A DNA stretch of 64,000 nucleotides from Calothrix sp. NIES-2098 (GCA_002368175.1 AP018172.1:2416001-2480000); one strand, 5' to 3'; positions 26,767 to 35,967 are shown, counted from the stretch's first letter. The notes: generated from the sequence alone by a model not told the origin. Numbers and translations: made by a program.

Positions 26767-29700
26767 ATGACGCAGGATGAGTTATTGCTACTGATAGATC
26801 GCGCCGTGGCTGAGGGTTGGCGAGAGTTAGACTTGTCGGGACAAAAGTTGACTAAGTTACCTGGGGAAATTGGTAAGTTACAGCAGCTTGAGTCTTTGAT
26901 TTTGGGTAAGAAGGTTGAAGGTTATGAAAAAGTAGGAACCCACTATTTTGAAAAAGTTTCAGGCAACAATTTAAAAACCCTTCCATTTGAACTATTGGGT
27001 TTGCCTAATTTGCGTAAGTTGGATATTAGTGGCAATCCTTTAAAGAATATTCCTAATGTAGTAACGCAAATACTAAATTTAGAGGAACTTATCTTAATTC
27101 GAGTAGAGCTAACTGAGATACCAGAGGCCATCGCTAAATTAACCAATCTGACGCAGCTTGACCTTAGTAGCAACCAAATTACCAAGATTCCAGAGGTGTT
27201 CGCTAATTTAAATAATCTGACGCAGCTTTTCCTCACTGATAACAAAATTACCCAAATTCGAGAGGCGCTCGCTAAATTAACTAATCTGACAAAGCTTTCC
27301 CTCCATAACAACCAAATTAGCCAGATACCAGAGACTCTCGCTAACTTAACCAATCTGACGCAGCTTTTCCTTGGTTGTAACCAAATTAGCGAGATCCCAG
27401 AGACTCTCACTAACTTAACCAATCTGAAAGAGCTTTACCTCTTTCAAAACCAAATTAGCGAGATCCCAGAGACTCTTGCTAAATTAACCAATCTAACCAA
27501 GCTTATCCTCAGTAACAACCAAATTAGCGAGATCCCAGAGGCACTCGCTAAATTAACCAATCTGAAGCAGCTTGATTTCAGTGACAACCAAATTAGCGAG
27601 ATCCCAGAGACGCTCGCTAAATTAACCAATCTGAGTCGGCTTGACTTTAGTGGCAACCCAATAACCCAAATACCAGAGGTGCTCGCTAAATTAACCAATC
27701 TGAAGGGGCTTGACCTTAGTGGCAACCAAATAACCGAGATACCAGAGGCGCTCGCTAAATTAACCAATCTGAGTCGGCTTGATCTTAGTGGCAACCAAAT
27801 AACCGAGATACCAGAGGCGCTCGCTAATTTAAACAATCTGAGGGAGCTTGACCTCAGTGGCAACCAAATAACCGAGATACCAGAGGCGCTTGCTAATTTA
27901 ACCAATCTGAGGGAGCTTGAACTGCGTGGTAACCGAATTACCCAGATACCATTAGAAATTCTAAATTCAACAGATGCAAAAGAAATTTTTAATTACTTGA
28001 GGCAAATTCGCATCAGTGAAACTCGACCATTACACGAAGCCAAACTCTTGCTCGTCGGACAAGGTAGCGTCGGTAAAACATCCCTCATCAAGCGACTAAT
28101 TCACAATAAATACGATCAAAATCAACCCCAAACTGACGGACTAAATGTACAAACTTGGAACGTGCAGGTCAATAGCAAAAACATCCGCCTCAATGTTTGG
28201 GATTTTGGCGGACAAGAAATTTATCATGCCACCCATCAGTTTTTTCTGACTAAGCGCAGCCTCTATCTCCTAGTGTGTAATTGTCGCACCAGTGAAGAAG
28301 AAAACCGCATTGAATATTGGCTGAAACTCATCGAAAGCTTCGGCGGACAGTCTCCCGTGATTATCGTTGGCAACAAAAAAGACGAACAACCCCTCGACAT
28401 CAACCGCAAGGCATTACGCGAAAAATATCCTAACATTCAAGCCATTATCGAAACTTCCTGCCAAGATAATATCGGCATTGATGAACTTCGCGCCGCTATT
28501 TTCCAGCAAATCGCCAACCTCAAAGAAGTATACGACTTTCTACCCCTTTCATGGTTTGAGGTTAAACAACAACTCGAATCCATGCCCCAAGACTTCATCA
28601 CCTACAACCGCTACATCGGCATCTGCCACGAAAACAAGATTCCTGAAGAACAAAACCAAGAGCAACTGATCGACCTGCTGCATCGACTCGGCTTAGTTCT
28701 CAACTTCCGTGAGCATCCCATCCTCAAAGATACCAACGTTCTCAAACCCAACTGGGTGACAGAAGGCATTTACACGCTCCTGAGCGATGAAATTCTCAAA
28801 ACTAAAACCAAAGGCATCTTCACACACGCCGATCTCACCCGCATTCTCAATCCAAAACGTTACCCCACCCAGCGCCACGGCTATCTGACTGGGCTGATGA
28901 AAGAATTTGAGCTTTGCTTTGCCCTAGAATGTCAGCAACCACAATTTCTGATTGCAGGACTTCTGCCCAAAGACCAACCAGACGAAACAGAACTAGAAGG
29001 CGAAACCCTAGAATTTCAATACCATTACAAAGTTCTCCCCGAAAGCATCATCTCCCGCTTCATCGTCATCACCCACGAAAAAATTCATAACCAAATCTAT
29101 TGGCGCAGTGGCGTCATGTTGCGATATCAAGAACACAACGAAATCTACAACATTGCTCGCATCAAAGCCGATCCCGAAGACAAAAAAATCTTCATCACCA
29201 TTAGCGGACGCAAAGAAACCCGTCGCTTATTTCTCGGCATCCTCCGCGATGTCTTCAACAAAATCCACAAAAGTCTCCCCAATCTCGAAATCACCGAATG
29301 GGTTCCTGTCCCTGGCTATCCCAATCATCCCCCCCTCGACTACCAAGAACTTCTGGGACTTGAGGCAATGGGTGAAAGCACAGTCCCCATCGGCAAATTA
29401 AAATTAAAACTTGATTTACGTCAACTTTTAGACGGCTACGAATCACTAGAAGCGCGTCGAAAATCACAAAAAGCCGAACCAGAAAGCGGCTTTACAATTG
29501 TCAACCAGATTTACAATAACAACCACGGAGAATTTAAACCCATGACACAAAACACAAACAACTTTCAAAATCCAAACATAGCCAACTTTGCCAACGAAGT
29601 CAAAGACAACGCTAGTCAGCAAGCCTCTAACTTCAATCAAACAAGCGGTGCAAACATCAACGAAATTCTACAACTAATCAGCAACCTGCGCCAAACTGCC

Positions 29701-29967
29701 GCCCAATTCCCGCCCGAAATCCGCGACGACATAACTATTGATAATAAAATCACCAATATTGATCGTGTAATTAATGATATAGAAGTAGAAATTCAAAAGC
29801 CTGAAAAAGAACGCAATACACCCGAACTCAGAAAGCGTCTAACAGCTTTACTAACTGCTGCTACTGTAGCTGCTGCACCAATTGCAGGTATGACAGATTT
29901 TGCAAACAATGTTATGGAAATAGGAAGCAAATTAAACATCGAACTCAAGCTTCCCCCTGTTAAATAG
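26767..29967 (+). CDS. LRR-Roc-COR GTPase (ROCO family)
   Basis: 1066 residues from ATG 26767. About 15 leucine-rich repeats of 23 residues (LAKLTNLTQLDLSSNQITKIPE type) fill residues 15-405. The Roc GTPase follows: P-loop GQGSVGKTS (431-439), DFGGQE (479-484), NKKD (536-539). A COR region (about 600-860) has WVTEGIYTLL and RYPTQRHGYL. The C-terminal 170 residues (NIANFANEVKDNASQQA ... AATVAAAPIAGMTDFAN) are outside the usual ROCO core. ROCO proteins are dimerisation-regulated GTPases related to LRRK2; bacterial roles are mostly unknown. I saw no HIP1 site in the gene. Confidence 0.92.
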   Translation: MTQDELLLLIDRAVAEGWRELDLSGQKLTKLPGEIGKLQQLESLILGKKVEGYEKVGTHYFEKVSGNNLKTLPFELLGLPNLRKLDISGNPLKNIPNVVTQILNLEELILIRVELTEIPEAIAKLTNLTQLDLSSNQITKIPEVFANLNNLTQLFLTDNKITQIREALAKLTNLTKLSLHNNQISQIPETLANLTNLTQLFLGCNQISEIPETLTNLTNLKELYLFQNQISEIPETLAKLTNLTKLILSNNQISEIPEALAKLTNLKQLDFSDNQISEIPETLAKLTNLSRLDFSGNPITQIPEVLAKLTNLKGLDLSGNQITEIPEALAKLTNLSRLDLSGNQITEIPEALANLNNLRELDLSGNQITEIPEALANLTNLRELELRGNRITQIPLEILNSTDAKEIFNYLRQIRISETRPLHEAKLLLVGQGSVGKTSLIKRLIHNKYDQNQPQTDGLNVQTWNVQVNSKNIRLNVWDFGGQEIYHATHQFFLTKRSLYLLVCNCRTSEEENRIEYWLKLIESFGGQSPVIIVGNKKDEQPLDINRKALREKYPNIQAIIETSCQDNIGIDELRAAIFQQIANLKEVYDFLPLSWFEVKQQLESMPQDFITYNRYIGICHENKIPEEQNQEQLIDLLHRLGLVLNFREHPILKDTNVLKPNWVTEGIYTLLSDEILKTKTKGIFTHADLTRILNPKRYPTQRHGYLTGLMKEFELCFALECQQPQFLIAGLLPKDQPDETELEGETLEFQYHYKVLPESIISRFIVITHEKIHNQIYWRSGVMLRYQEHNEIYNIARIKADPEDKKIFITISGRKETRRLFLGILRDVFNKIHKSLPNLEITEWVPVPGYPNHPPLDYQELLGLEAMGESTVPIGKLKLKLDLRQLLDGYESLEARRKSQKAEPESGFTIVNQIYNNNHGEFKPMTQNTNNFQNPNIANFANEVKDNASQQASNFNQTSGANINEILQLISNLRQTAAQFPPEIRDDITIDNKITNIDRVINDIEVEIQKPEKERNTPELRKRLTALLTAATVAAAPIAGMTDFANNVMEIGSKLNIELKLPPVK

Positions 29968-29979
29968 CGGTATGCCGGA

Positions 29980-30033
29980 GATTTGAGCGTCTTGAATGCG
30001 TAGACGGGGAGCAGCTTGTCGTAGACATCGCAT
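29980..30033. repeat. 54-bp dispersed repeat, copy 2
   Basis: Matches 25554-25607 with five differences. It starts 13 bp after the ROCO stop codon and runs directly into the second 21-bp array. Confidence 0.75.
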
Positions 30034-30094
30034 CGCCTTGTTATATTAATGCATCGGTCTGCAATTGAATTGCATGGGGTGAAAATGCGATCGC
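30031..30094. repeat. 21-bp minisatellite, array 2
   Basis: About three units: CATCGCCTTGTTATATTAAT, GCATCGGTCTGCAATTGAAT(T) and GCATGGGGTGAAAATGCGAT(C). It has the same 21-bp period and related sequence as arrays 1 and 3, and lies between the ROCO and CHAT genes. Confidence 0.7.
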
Positions 30095-30257
30095 ACCTAA
30101 TTTTGTTGTAAAAACTGACAGCAGCAACATTCATCTTTGATGCAACCTTAAACTAAATTCCAGCTATCCCAGTATATATTTTGACAATAATTTACTCCTG
30201 TACCCTGCCTGCATTGGTGTGTTACTAATGTTGCTGTACATAATTAATACCTAGACT

Positions 30258-33200
30258 ATGAAGAATAAAACCGCAAAAAGCGATTTTTTCACATATCTAA
30301 AACCCAAATTTAAGTTTTACAGTTTAATCTGCTTGCTGAGTGTGGTTCTATTATCCGACTCAGTGAGAGCAAAAACTACAGCCAAACAGACGCAAGTTGC
30401 ACAGCAGTCAACTACAAACCAGCAAGATGCAACTCACAGTCCAGCAGCAAAAGCCTATGAAGAAGGGATGGCGCTCTATCAACAAGGTACAGCAGAATCA
30501 CTGAAGCAGGCGCTAGAAAAATGGCAACAAGCGTTAATTTTGTGGCAAAAAGCAGGGGATCAAAAATGGCAAGCTACTACGTTGAATAATATCGGTGCAG
30601 TTTACGACGACTCAGGGGACAAGCAAAAAGCTTTGGAATATTACAACAGTGCGCTCACACTGCGGCGTGCGGTGGGCGACAAGGGTGGCGAAGCTAATTC
30701 TTTAACCAATATCGGCGGGGTCTACTTAGATTTAGGGGAAAAGCAAAAAGCTTTAGAATATTTCAACAATGCACTCCCACTACGGCGTGCGGCGGGTGAC
30801 AAGGATGGCGAAGCTCTTACTCTCAATAATATCGGCGCACTTTACGACAATTCGGGGGAAGAGCAAAAAGCTTTGGAATATTACAACAATGCACTCTCAC
30901 TGCGGCGTGCGATCGGCAATAAGAGAGGGGAAGCTAATACCTTAACTAATATCGCAGGAGTTTACGACGATTTAGGGGAAAAGCAAAAAGCTTTGGAATA
31001 TTACAACAATGCACTCTCACTGCGGCGTGCGATGGGCGACAAGAGAGGGGAAGCTAGTACCTTAACTTATATCGGTGGAGTTTACAACGATTTAGGGGAA
31101 AAACAAAAAGCTTTGGAATATTACAACAGTGCTCTTCCACTGGTGCGTACATTTGGTGACAAGGAAGGGGAAGCTGATACCTTAACTAATATCGGGCAAA
31201 TTTACTCAAATTTAGGAGAAAAGCAAAAAGCTTTGGAATATTTCAACAGTGCTCTTCCAATGTATCGTGCGGTGGGCGACAGGCGTAGAGAAGCTCTTAC
31301 TCTCAATAATATCGGTGCAGTTTACTCCGATTTAGGGGAAAAGCAAAAAGCTTTGGAATATTTCAACAATACACTTTCACTGCGGCGTGCAGTCGGTGAC
31401 AGACGTGGGGAGGCTAATACGTTAACTTATATCGGCTTAGTTTACTCAGATTTAGGGGAAAAGCAAAAAGCTTTGGAATATTTCAACTCTGCTCTCCCAA
31501 TCCAGCGTGCAGTGAGCGACAAGGGTGGCGAAGCTAATGTCTTAACTAATATTGGGCTAGTTTACAACGATTTAGGGGAAAAGCAAAAAGCTTTAGAATA
31601 TTTTAACTCTGCTCTCCCAATCCAGCGTGCGGTGAGCGACAAGGGTGGCGAAGCTGTTACCTTAGCTAATATCGGGATAGTTTATGCAGATTTAGGGGAA
31701 AAGCAAAAAGCTTTAGAATACAACAACAGTGCACTCTCACTACTGCGGACAGTAGGTGACAAACTTGGGGAAGCTGCCACTTTAAATAATATCGGTGCAG
31801 TTTACAACAATTTAGGAGAAAAGCAGAAGGCTTTGGAATGTTACAAAAGTGCACTTTTACTGCGACGTGCAGTGGGCGATAGACGTGGCGAAGCTTCTAC
31901 GTTGAGTAATATTGGGCTAGTTTACTCAGATTTAGGGGAAAAACAGAAAGCTTTGGAATATTACAACTCTGCACTCCCACTAAGGCGTGCAGTGGGCGAT
32001 AGACGTGGCGAAGCTATTACCCTAAATAACATCGGGGGAGTTTATGACACTTTAGGGGAAAAGCAGAAAGCTTTGGAATATTACAACTCTGCACTCCCAT
32101 TGCAGCGCGCAGTGGGCGATAGACGTGGCGAAGCTACTACATTGACTGGTATCGGTTATGTTTACGACACTTTAGGGAAAAAGCAGAAAGCTTTAGAATA
32201 TTACAACAGTGCGCTCACACTGCGGCGTGCTGTGGGCGATAGACGTGGCGAAGCTATTACGTTGAATAATATCGGCTATCTTTATGACGGTTTAGGGAAA
32301 AAGCAGAAAGCTTTGGAATATTACAACTCTGCTCTCCCGTTGTCTCGCGCGGTGGGTGACAGGAGTGGGGAAACTAGTACTCTTGATAATATCGCTTACT
32401 TAGAACGCAGTCGTGGTAACTTACAAGCAGCTCGCACCAATGTAGAAGCAGCTATCAAAATTATCGAAGAATTACGCACCAAAATTGACAGCAAAGAACT
32501 GCGGAGTTCTTACTTCGCTACCAAGCAGAATCTTTACAAATTCTACATCGACTTGCTGATGGAACTGCACAAAAAAGACCCATCCCTTGGATACGATGCA
32601 TTAGCTCTGCACTACAGCGAACGCTCCCGCGCTCGCAGTCTCATCGAGTTGTTAAACGAAGCTCATGCCAAAATTCTTAAAGGCGCAAACCCGGAACTAG
32701 TAGCACAAGAACGTAATTTACAACAGCAAATTGATGCTAAAGATACACTGCGGCGCGATTTACAAACATCAGCAAGTAATAACGCTCCAAAAACTCAAGA
32801 ATCTATTCAAAAACTCACTACAGAAATTACAAATCTCCTGGCACAATACCAAGAAATACAAGCAAAAATTCGTACTACCAGTCCAGCATATGCAAAATTG
32901 ACCAATCCAGACCCCGAAAAAGACATTCTCAAATTACCCCAAATTCAGCAACAACTCGATAAAGACACTTTACTGTTGCAGTATTCCTTGGGAGATGAAC
33001 ATAGTTATTTGTGGGCTGTCACTCCCACATCAATGCAAGCTTACCCACTCCCGCCACGCAAAGAGATAGAAGAAGTTGCCACAAAATTTCATTCAAGTTT
33101 ACAAGCAGGAATAACTAGCGATTTATCCATTTCTCGGGCAAAAAAACTTACTCAACTCATCCTTGCACCTGTTGCCGATAAACTAGCCCAAAAGCGTTTA

Positions 33201-34088
33201 GTAATTGTTGCTGATGGTGCATTGCAAACCATTCCTTTTGCAGCGTTGGCTGACGTAAGTGCAAATAAATACCAACCATTAATGGTAAATCATGAAATTG
33301 TGAATTTACCCTCAGCCTCAACTATTGCCTTGCAACGCCAACAACTCGCCAAGCGCCAACCAGCACCGAAAGCTTTAGCTATCCTCGCCGATCCAGTATA
33401 TAGTGCTACTGATGAGCGAGTGACAGCTAAACCCGAAAAATCCTCACTTGGTTCTAACCTTGAACTCGAACGTTCTGCACTGGAGCGTTCTGCCAGGAGC
33501 CTAAAACGCAATGGTTGGGATAGGTTAAAAAATACTGCAACAGAAGCCAAAGAAATTTTAAAACTGATACCAGCAGCCAGCAACTTAGAAGCTTTAAATT
33601 TTGATGCTAATTACAATACCGCAACCAGCAGCGCCTTAAGTCAATTTCGCATCTTACATTTTGCTACTCACGGTTTTGTTAACTCTGACCAACCAGAGCT
33701 ATCAGGGATTGTACTGTCATTAGTTGATAAACAAGGAAATCCCATTAGTGGCTACTTGCGCTTGGAAGATTTGTTTAACCAAGATTATCCAGCCGAGTTA
33801 ATTGTCTTGAGTGCTTGCGAAACTGGACTGGGTAAAAACGTCAACGGTGAAGGATTAGTAGGATTGACACGCGGGTTAATGTATGCAGGCGCAGCGAGGG
33901 TTGTGGTGTCACTGTGGCAAGTTAGCGACGAAGGTACATCAGTATTGATGCAGGAATTTTACAAACAAATGTTGCAGCAAGGTAAAACTCCAGCCCAAGC
34001 TTTGCGTGCAGCCCAAAGCAAGTTATGGCAAGAGGGGCGCAGCCCTTATGAATGGGCGGCTTTTACGTTGCAGGGCGAATGGCGCTAG
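30258..34088 (+). CDS. TPR-CHAT protein with N-terminal signal or membrane segment
   Basis: 1276 residues. A hydrophobic stretch at about 20-37 (LICLLSVVLLSDSVRA) looks like a signal peptide or anchor. About 16 tetratricopeptide repeats of 40 residues (GEKQKALEYYNSALPLRRAV type) fill residues 70-720; their DNA is a 120-bp tandem repeat. A helical linker leads to a C-terminal CHAT domain (caspase-HetF-associated) with the expected dyad, His1138 in LHFATHGF and Cys1187 in VLSACETGLG. CHAT domains are clan-CD cysteine proteases. Its target is unknown. It lies between 21-bp arrays and shares the locus with the ROCO GTPase. Confidence 0.92.
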   Translation: MKNKTAKSDFFTYLKPKFKFYSLICLLSVVLLSDSVRAKTTAKQTQVAQQSTTNQQDATHSPAAKAYEEGMALYQQGTAESLKQALEKWQQALILWQKAGDQKWQATTLNNIGAVYDDSGDKQKALEYYNSALTLRRAVGDKGGEANSLTNIGGVYLDLGEKQKALEYFNNALPLRRAAGDKDGEALTLNNIGALYDNSGEEQKALEYYNNALSLRRAIGNKRGEANTLTNIAGVYDDLGEKQKALEYYNNALSLRRAMGDKRGEASTLTYIGGVYNDLGEKQKALEYYNSALPLVRTFGDKEGEADTLTNIGQIYSNLGEKQKALEYFNSALPMYRAVGDRRREALTLNNIGAVYSDLGEKQKALEYFNNTLSLRRAVGDRRGEANTLTYIGLVYSDLGEKQKALEYFNSALPIQRAVSDKGGEANVLTNIGLVYNDLGEKQKALEYFNSALPIQRAVSDKGGEAVTLANIGIVYADLGEKQKALEYNNSALSLLRTVGDKLGEAATLNNIGAVYNNLGEKQKALECYKSALLLRRAVGDRRGEASTLSNIGLVYSDLGEKQKALEYYNSALPLRRAVGDRRGEAITLNNIGGVYDTLGEKQKALEYYNSALPLQRAVGDRRGEATTLTGIGYVYDTLGKKQKALEYYNSALTLRRAVGDRRGEAITLNNIGYLYDGLGKKQKALEYYNSALPLSRAVGDRSGETSTLDNIAYLERSRGNLQAARTNVEAAIKIIEELRTKIDSKELRSSYFATKQNLYKFYIDLLMELHKKDPSLGYDALALHYSERSRARSLIELLNEAHAKILKGANPELVAQERNLQQQIDAKDTLRRDLQTSASNNAPKTQESIQKLTTEITNLLAQYQEIQAKIRTTSPAYAKLTNPDPEKDILKLPQIQQQLDKDTLLLQYSLGDEHSYLWAVTPTSMQAYPLPPRKEIEEVATKFHSSLQAGITSDLSISRAKKLTQLILAPVADKLAQKRLVIVADGALQTIPFAALADVSANKYQPLMVNHEIVNLPSASTIALQRQQLAKRQPAPKALAILADPVYSATDERVTAKPEKSSLGSNLELERSALERSARSLKRNGWDRLKNTATEAKEILKLIPAASNLEALNFDANYNTATSSALSQFRILHFATHGFVNSDQPELSGIVLSLVDKQGNPISGYLRLEDLFNQDYPAELIVLSACETGLGKNVNGEGLVGLTRGLMYAGAARVVVSLWQVSDEGTSVLMQEFYKQMLQQGKTPAQALRAAQSKLWQEGRSPYEWAAFTLQGEWR

Positions 34089-34117
34089 GGAAGACGCGGG
34101 AACATTATATGCGATCG

Positions 34118-34247
34118 CATTGCCTTGCTATATTAAAACATCGCCCTGTTATAGCATAACGTCGGCTTGTTATATTAATGCATCGCCCCGTTATGCCATA
34201 ACATCGCCTTGTTATATTAATGCATCGCCCTGCAATTCAATTGCATC
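34118..34247. repeat. 21-bp minisatellite, array 3
   Basis: Six units with a 21-bp period, alternating forms like CATCGCCTTGTTATATTAAT and GCATCGCCCTGTTATAGCAT. Units of this type also occur in arrays 1 and 2. The array lies between the CHAT stop codon and the end of recR. Confidence 0.8.
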
Positions 34248-34306
34248 AAGTAAAAAATCGAAAACTTCAATCCTCCTTGTCTCCCTTGTCCTCTGTGTCC
34301 CTTCCC

Positions 34307-34864
34307 CTAATCCAACTCTCGCCGCCCTTCCAAAGCCCTAGCTAATGTCACCTCGTCAGCGTATTCCAAATCTCCACCCACAGGTAAACCAAAAGCAATC
34401 CGCGTCACCTTGGTAAATGGTTTCAATAGCTGACCAATATATAATGTCGTCGTTTCCCCCTCGACACTGGGACTAATTGCCAAAATTACTTCCTGGGGTT
34501 TTTGTTGACTCACCCGCCGCACTAAAGCTTGAACAGTCAACTGTTCCGGGCCAATACCATCCATTGGCGAAATCACCCCACCCAAAACATGATACTTACC
34601 TTTGAACTCGCGGGTTTTTTCCAGCGCAATCACATCCCGCGAATCTGCCACCACACATATAGTATTGATATCGCGGCTAGGATTGCGGCAGATTTCACAA
34701 ACTGGTTCCGCAGATAAATGAAAGCAGACAGAACACAAGCCCACCTGTTTTTTAGCATCAATCAGAGCTTGTGCCAAAGCCTCTACTTCTGTTTCTGGTC
34801 GCTTCAAAATATGCAAAGCCAATCGCTGGGCTGACTTCGGCCCAACTCCCGGTAGGCGTTGCAA
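34307..34864 (-). CDS. recR: Recombination protein RecR (start codon uncertain)
   Basis: RecR helps load RecA at gaps with RecF/RecO. Visible are the helix-hairpin-helix LPGVGPKSAQRLALHIL, the C4 zinc motif CSVCFHLSAEPVCEIC, and the TOPRIM region (ICVVADSRDVIALEKT, VLGGVISPMDGIGPEQL, EVILAISPSVEGE). The first usable start is TTG 34864. The upstream in-frame codons still encode the conserved RecR N-terminus VYARPLARLIEQ (34865-34900), yet no ATG, GTG or TTG precedes them before a stop near 34990. The true start may be non-canonical, or a small mutation has removed it. Confidence 0.9.
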   Translation of the reverse strand: MQRLPGVGPKSAQRLALHILKRPETEVEALAQALIDAKKQVGLCSVCFHLSAEPVCEICRNPSRDINTICVVADSRDVIALEKTREFKGKYHVLGGVISPMDGIGPEQLTVQALVRRVSQQKPQEVILAISPSVEGETTTLYIGQLLKPFTKVTRIAFGLPVGGDLEYADEVTLARALEGRRELD

Positions 34865-34993
34865 TTGCTCAATTAACCGTGCTAAAGGACGTGCGTAAAC
34901 CGTGGCCTTATCTCCCGAATGTTTTACCTTAACTATGATGACATTCTTACAACATTTTGGGGCTGAAGTCTGAAATTACGCCTCGAAAAATTT

Positions 34994-35016
34994 GGTTCGT
35001 AGTTGCGCTTTAGCGC
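34994..35016. repeat. REP palindrome, left flank of RAYT
   Basis: A 23-bp element ending in the 12-bp palindrome GCGCTTTAGCGC. It is the exact reverse complement of 35866-35888 on the other side of the transposase gene. Confidence 0.8.
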
Positions 35017-35187
35017 CGCTTAATCCCAAAACTATACGTCAGCCGATTTCAATGTGAGTTTTGAAATAACTAACAACAGTATTAGTGTTTGAGACTTTCC
35101 CAAAATTGCGATCGCTCTTTAACGGTTGATTTTAACTACAAGTTGTGGACAAATGAGGTGGGATAATGAAGCAACATGACGGTGAAG

Positions 35188-35210
35188 GCGCTAAAGCGCT
35201 ACTACAAGCC
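35188..35210. repeat. REP palindrome next to RAYT stop
   Basis: Contains the same core GCGCTAAAGCGC followed by TACTACAAGCC, a variant of the flanking elements. It lies 26 bp beyond the transposase stop codon. Confidence 0.7.
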
Positions 35211-35235
35211 TAACTATGAACGAGGGGATGGATTA

Positions 35236-35829
35236 CTATAAATCATCCCATTCTTTACCGTAATCTCTTAAAGGATATTCAATCCAACAACTGCGTAACC
35301 AATCTCTCCCATAATTTTCTAAATACCAATGAACGCTAGATTCATCCCAATCATAAGGAGATTTTGCACAACTATGTTTAACAGGATTGTAATGAATATA
35401 ATTTAAAGTTGTATAGTAATGTCGCTTTGAACGAATTGCTCTGTCGCTATAAGAACACCAAAGTTTACCAGTTAAGTTATCTTCAAGATTCCATTGTCTG
35501 GCAATTGAACCATGAATTGAACGCAGAATTTTACTTAATAATTTGAAATTTATATTTTCAAGCAATAAATGATAGTGATTTGTTAGTACTGCCCAAGCAA
35601 GTATTTCTATGTCTTGATAGGTGAATTTCTCAAATAATTGATTTAATAATTGCTGACGACGTTCTTTACTGTTTATTCGATGTTTGTGTTCGTAACAAGT
35701 TGCAGTAATCAAATAAAATTGGCTATTTTCTATTGGATGTGGTGGCGAATGAGGGGGATAACCTTTAGCTAATCTTTCTTGTACAAGAGCTATTTTTTGT
35801 TCTTGGGTTAGCTGCCGATATTGGTACAT
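35236..35829 (-). CDS. REP-associated tyrosine transposase (RAYT)
   Basis: A 197-residue Y1-type HUH protein. The HUH motif is NHYHLLLEN (about residue 107) and the catalytic tyrosine is probably in YTTLNYIHYNPVKH. The N-terminus YRQLTQEQKIALVQERLAKGYP is typical of cyanobacterial members. Such single-copy transposases act on REP palindromes rather than on their own ends and are thought to be domesticated. Here REP-like palindromes with the core GCGCTTTAGCGC lie on both sides, the outermost two in exact inverted orientation. Confidence 0.85.
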   Translation of the reverse strand: MYQYRQLTQEQKIALVQERLAKGYPPHSPPHPIENSQFYLITATCYEHKHRINSKERRQQLLNQLFEKFTYQDIEILAWAVLTNHYHLLLENINFKLLSKILRSIHGSIARQWNLEDNLTGKLWCSYSDRAIRSKRHYYTTLNYIHYNPVKHSCAKSPYDWDESSVHWYLENYGRDWLRSCWIEYPLRDYGKEWDDL

Positions 35830-35865
35830 AAATGTTTTTTGGCTTTTTTATTGTTGGATGATTTA

Positions 35866-35888
35866 GCGCTAAAGCGCAACTACGAACC
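35866..35888. repeat. REP palindrome, right flank of RAYT
   Basis: Begins with GCGCTAAAGCGC and is the exact reverse complement of the 23-bp element at 34994-35016. It lies 36 bp upstream of the transposase start. Confidence 0.8.
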
Positions 35889-35967
35889 TCATCTATGTCA
35901 GGAAATTTATATAATTTAAGAGACAATCGTAGTCTACAATTTCCTTAATTTAAGTATTTGAGGCTAA

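Larger units (their letters stand above)
34865..35235. other. Spacer between recR and the RAYT gene with REP palindromes
   Basis: About 370 bp. It includes the conserved upstream recR codons (to about 34900), the REP palindromes at 34994-35016 and 35188-35210, and one HIP1 site near 35106. No ORF otherwise. Confidence 0.5.

Noticed and set aside
26943..27905. Minus-strand frames of 150-160 codons in the ROCO gene
   Set aside because: Antisense to highly regular LRR repeats; open only because the repeats are regular.
34006..34341. Plus-strand frame of 111 codons across the end of the CHAT gene
   Set aside because: Out of frame with the CHAT domain and mostly made of array-3 repeat translation.
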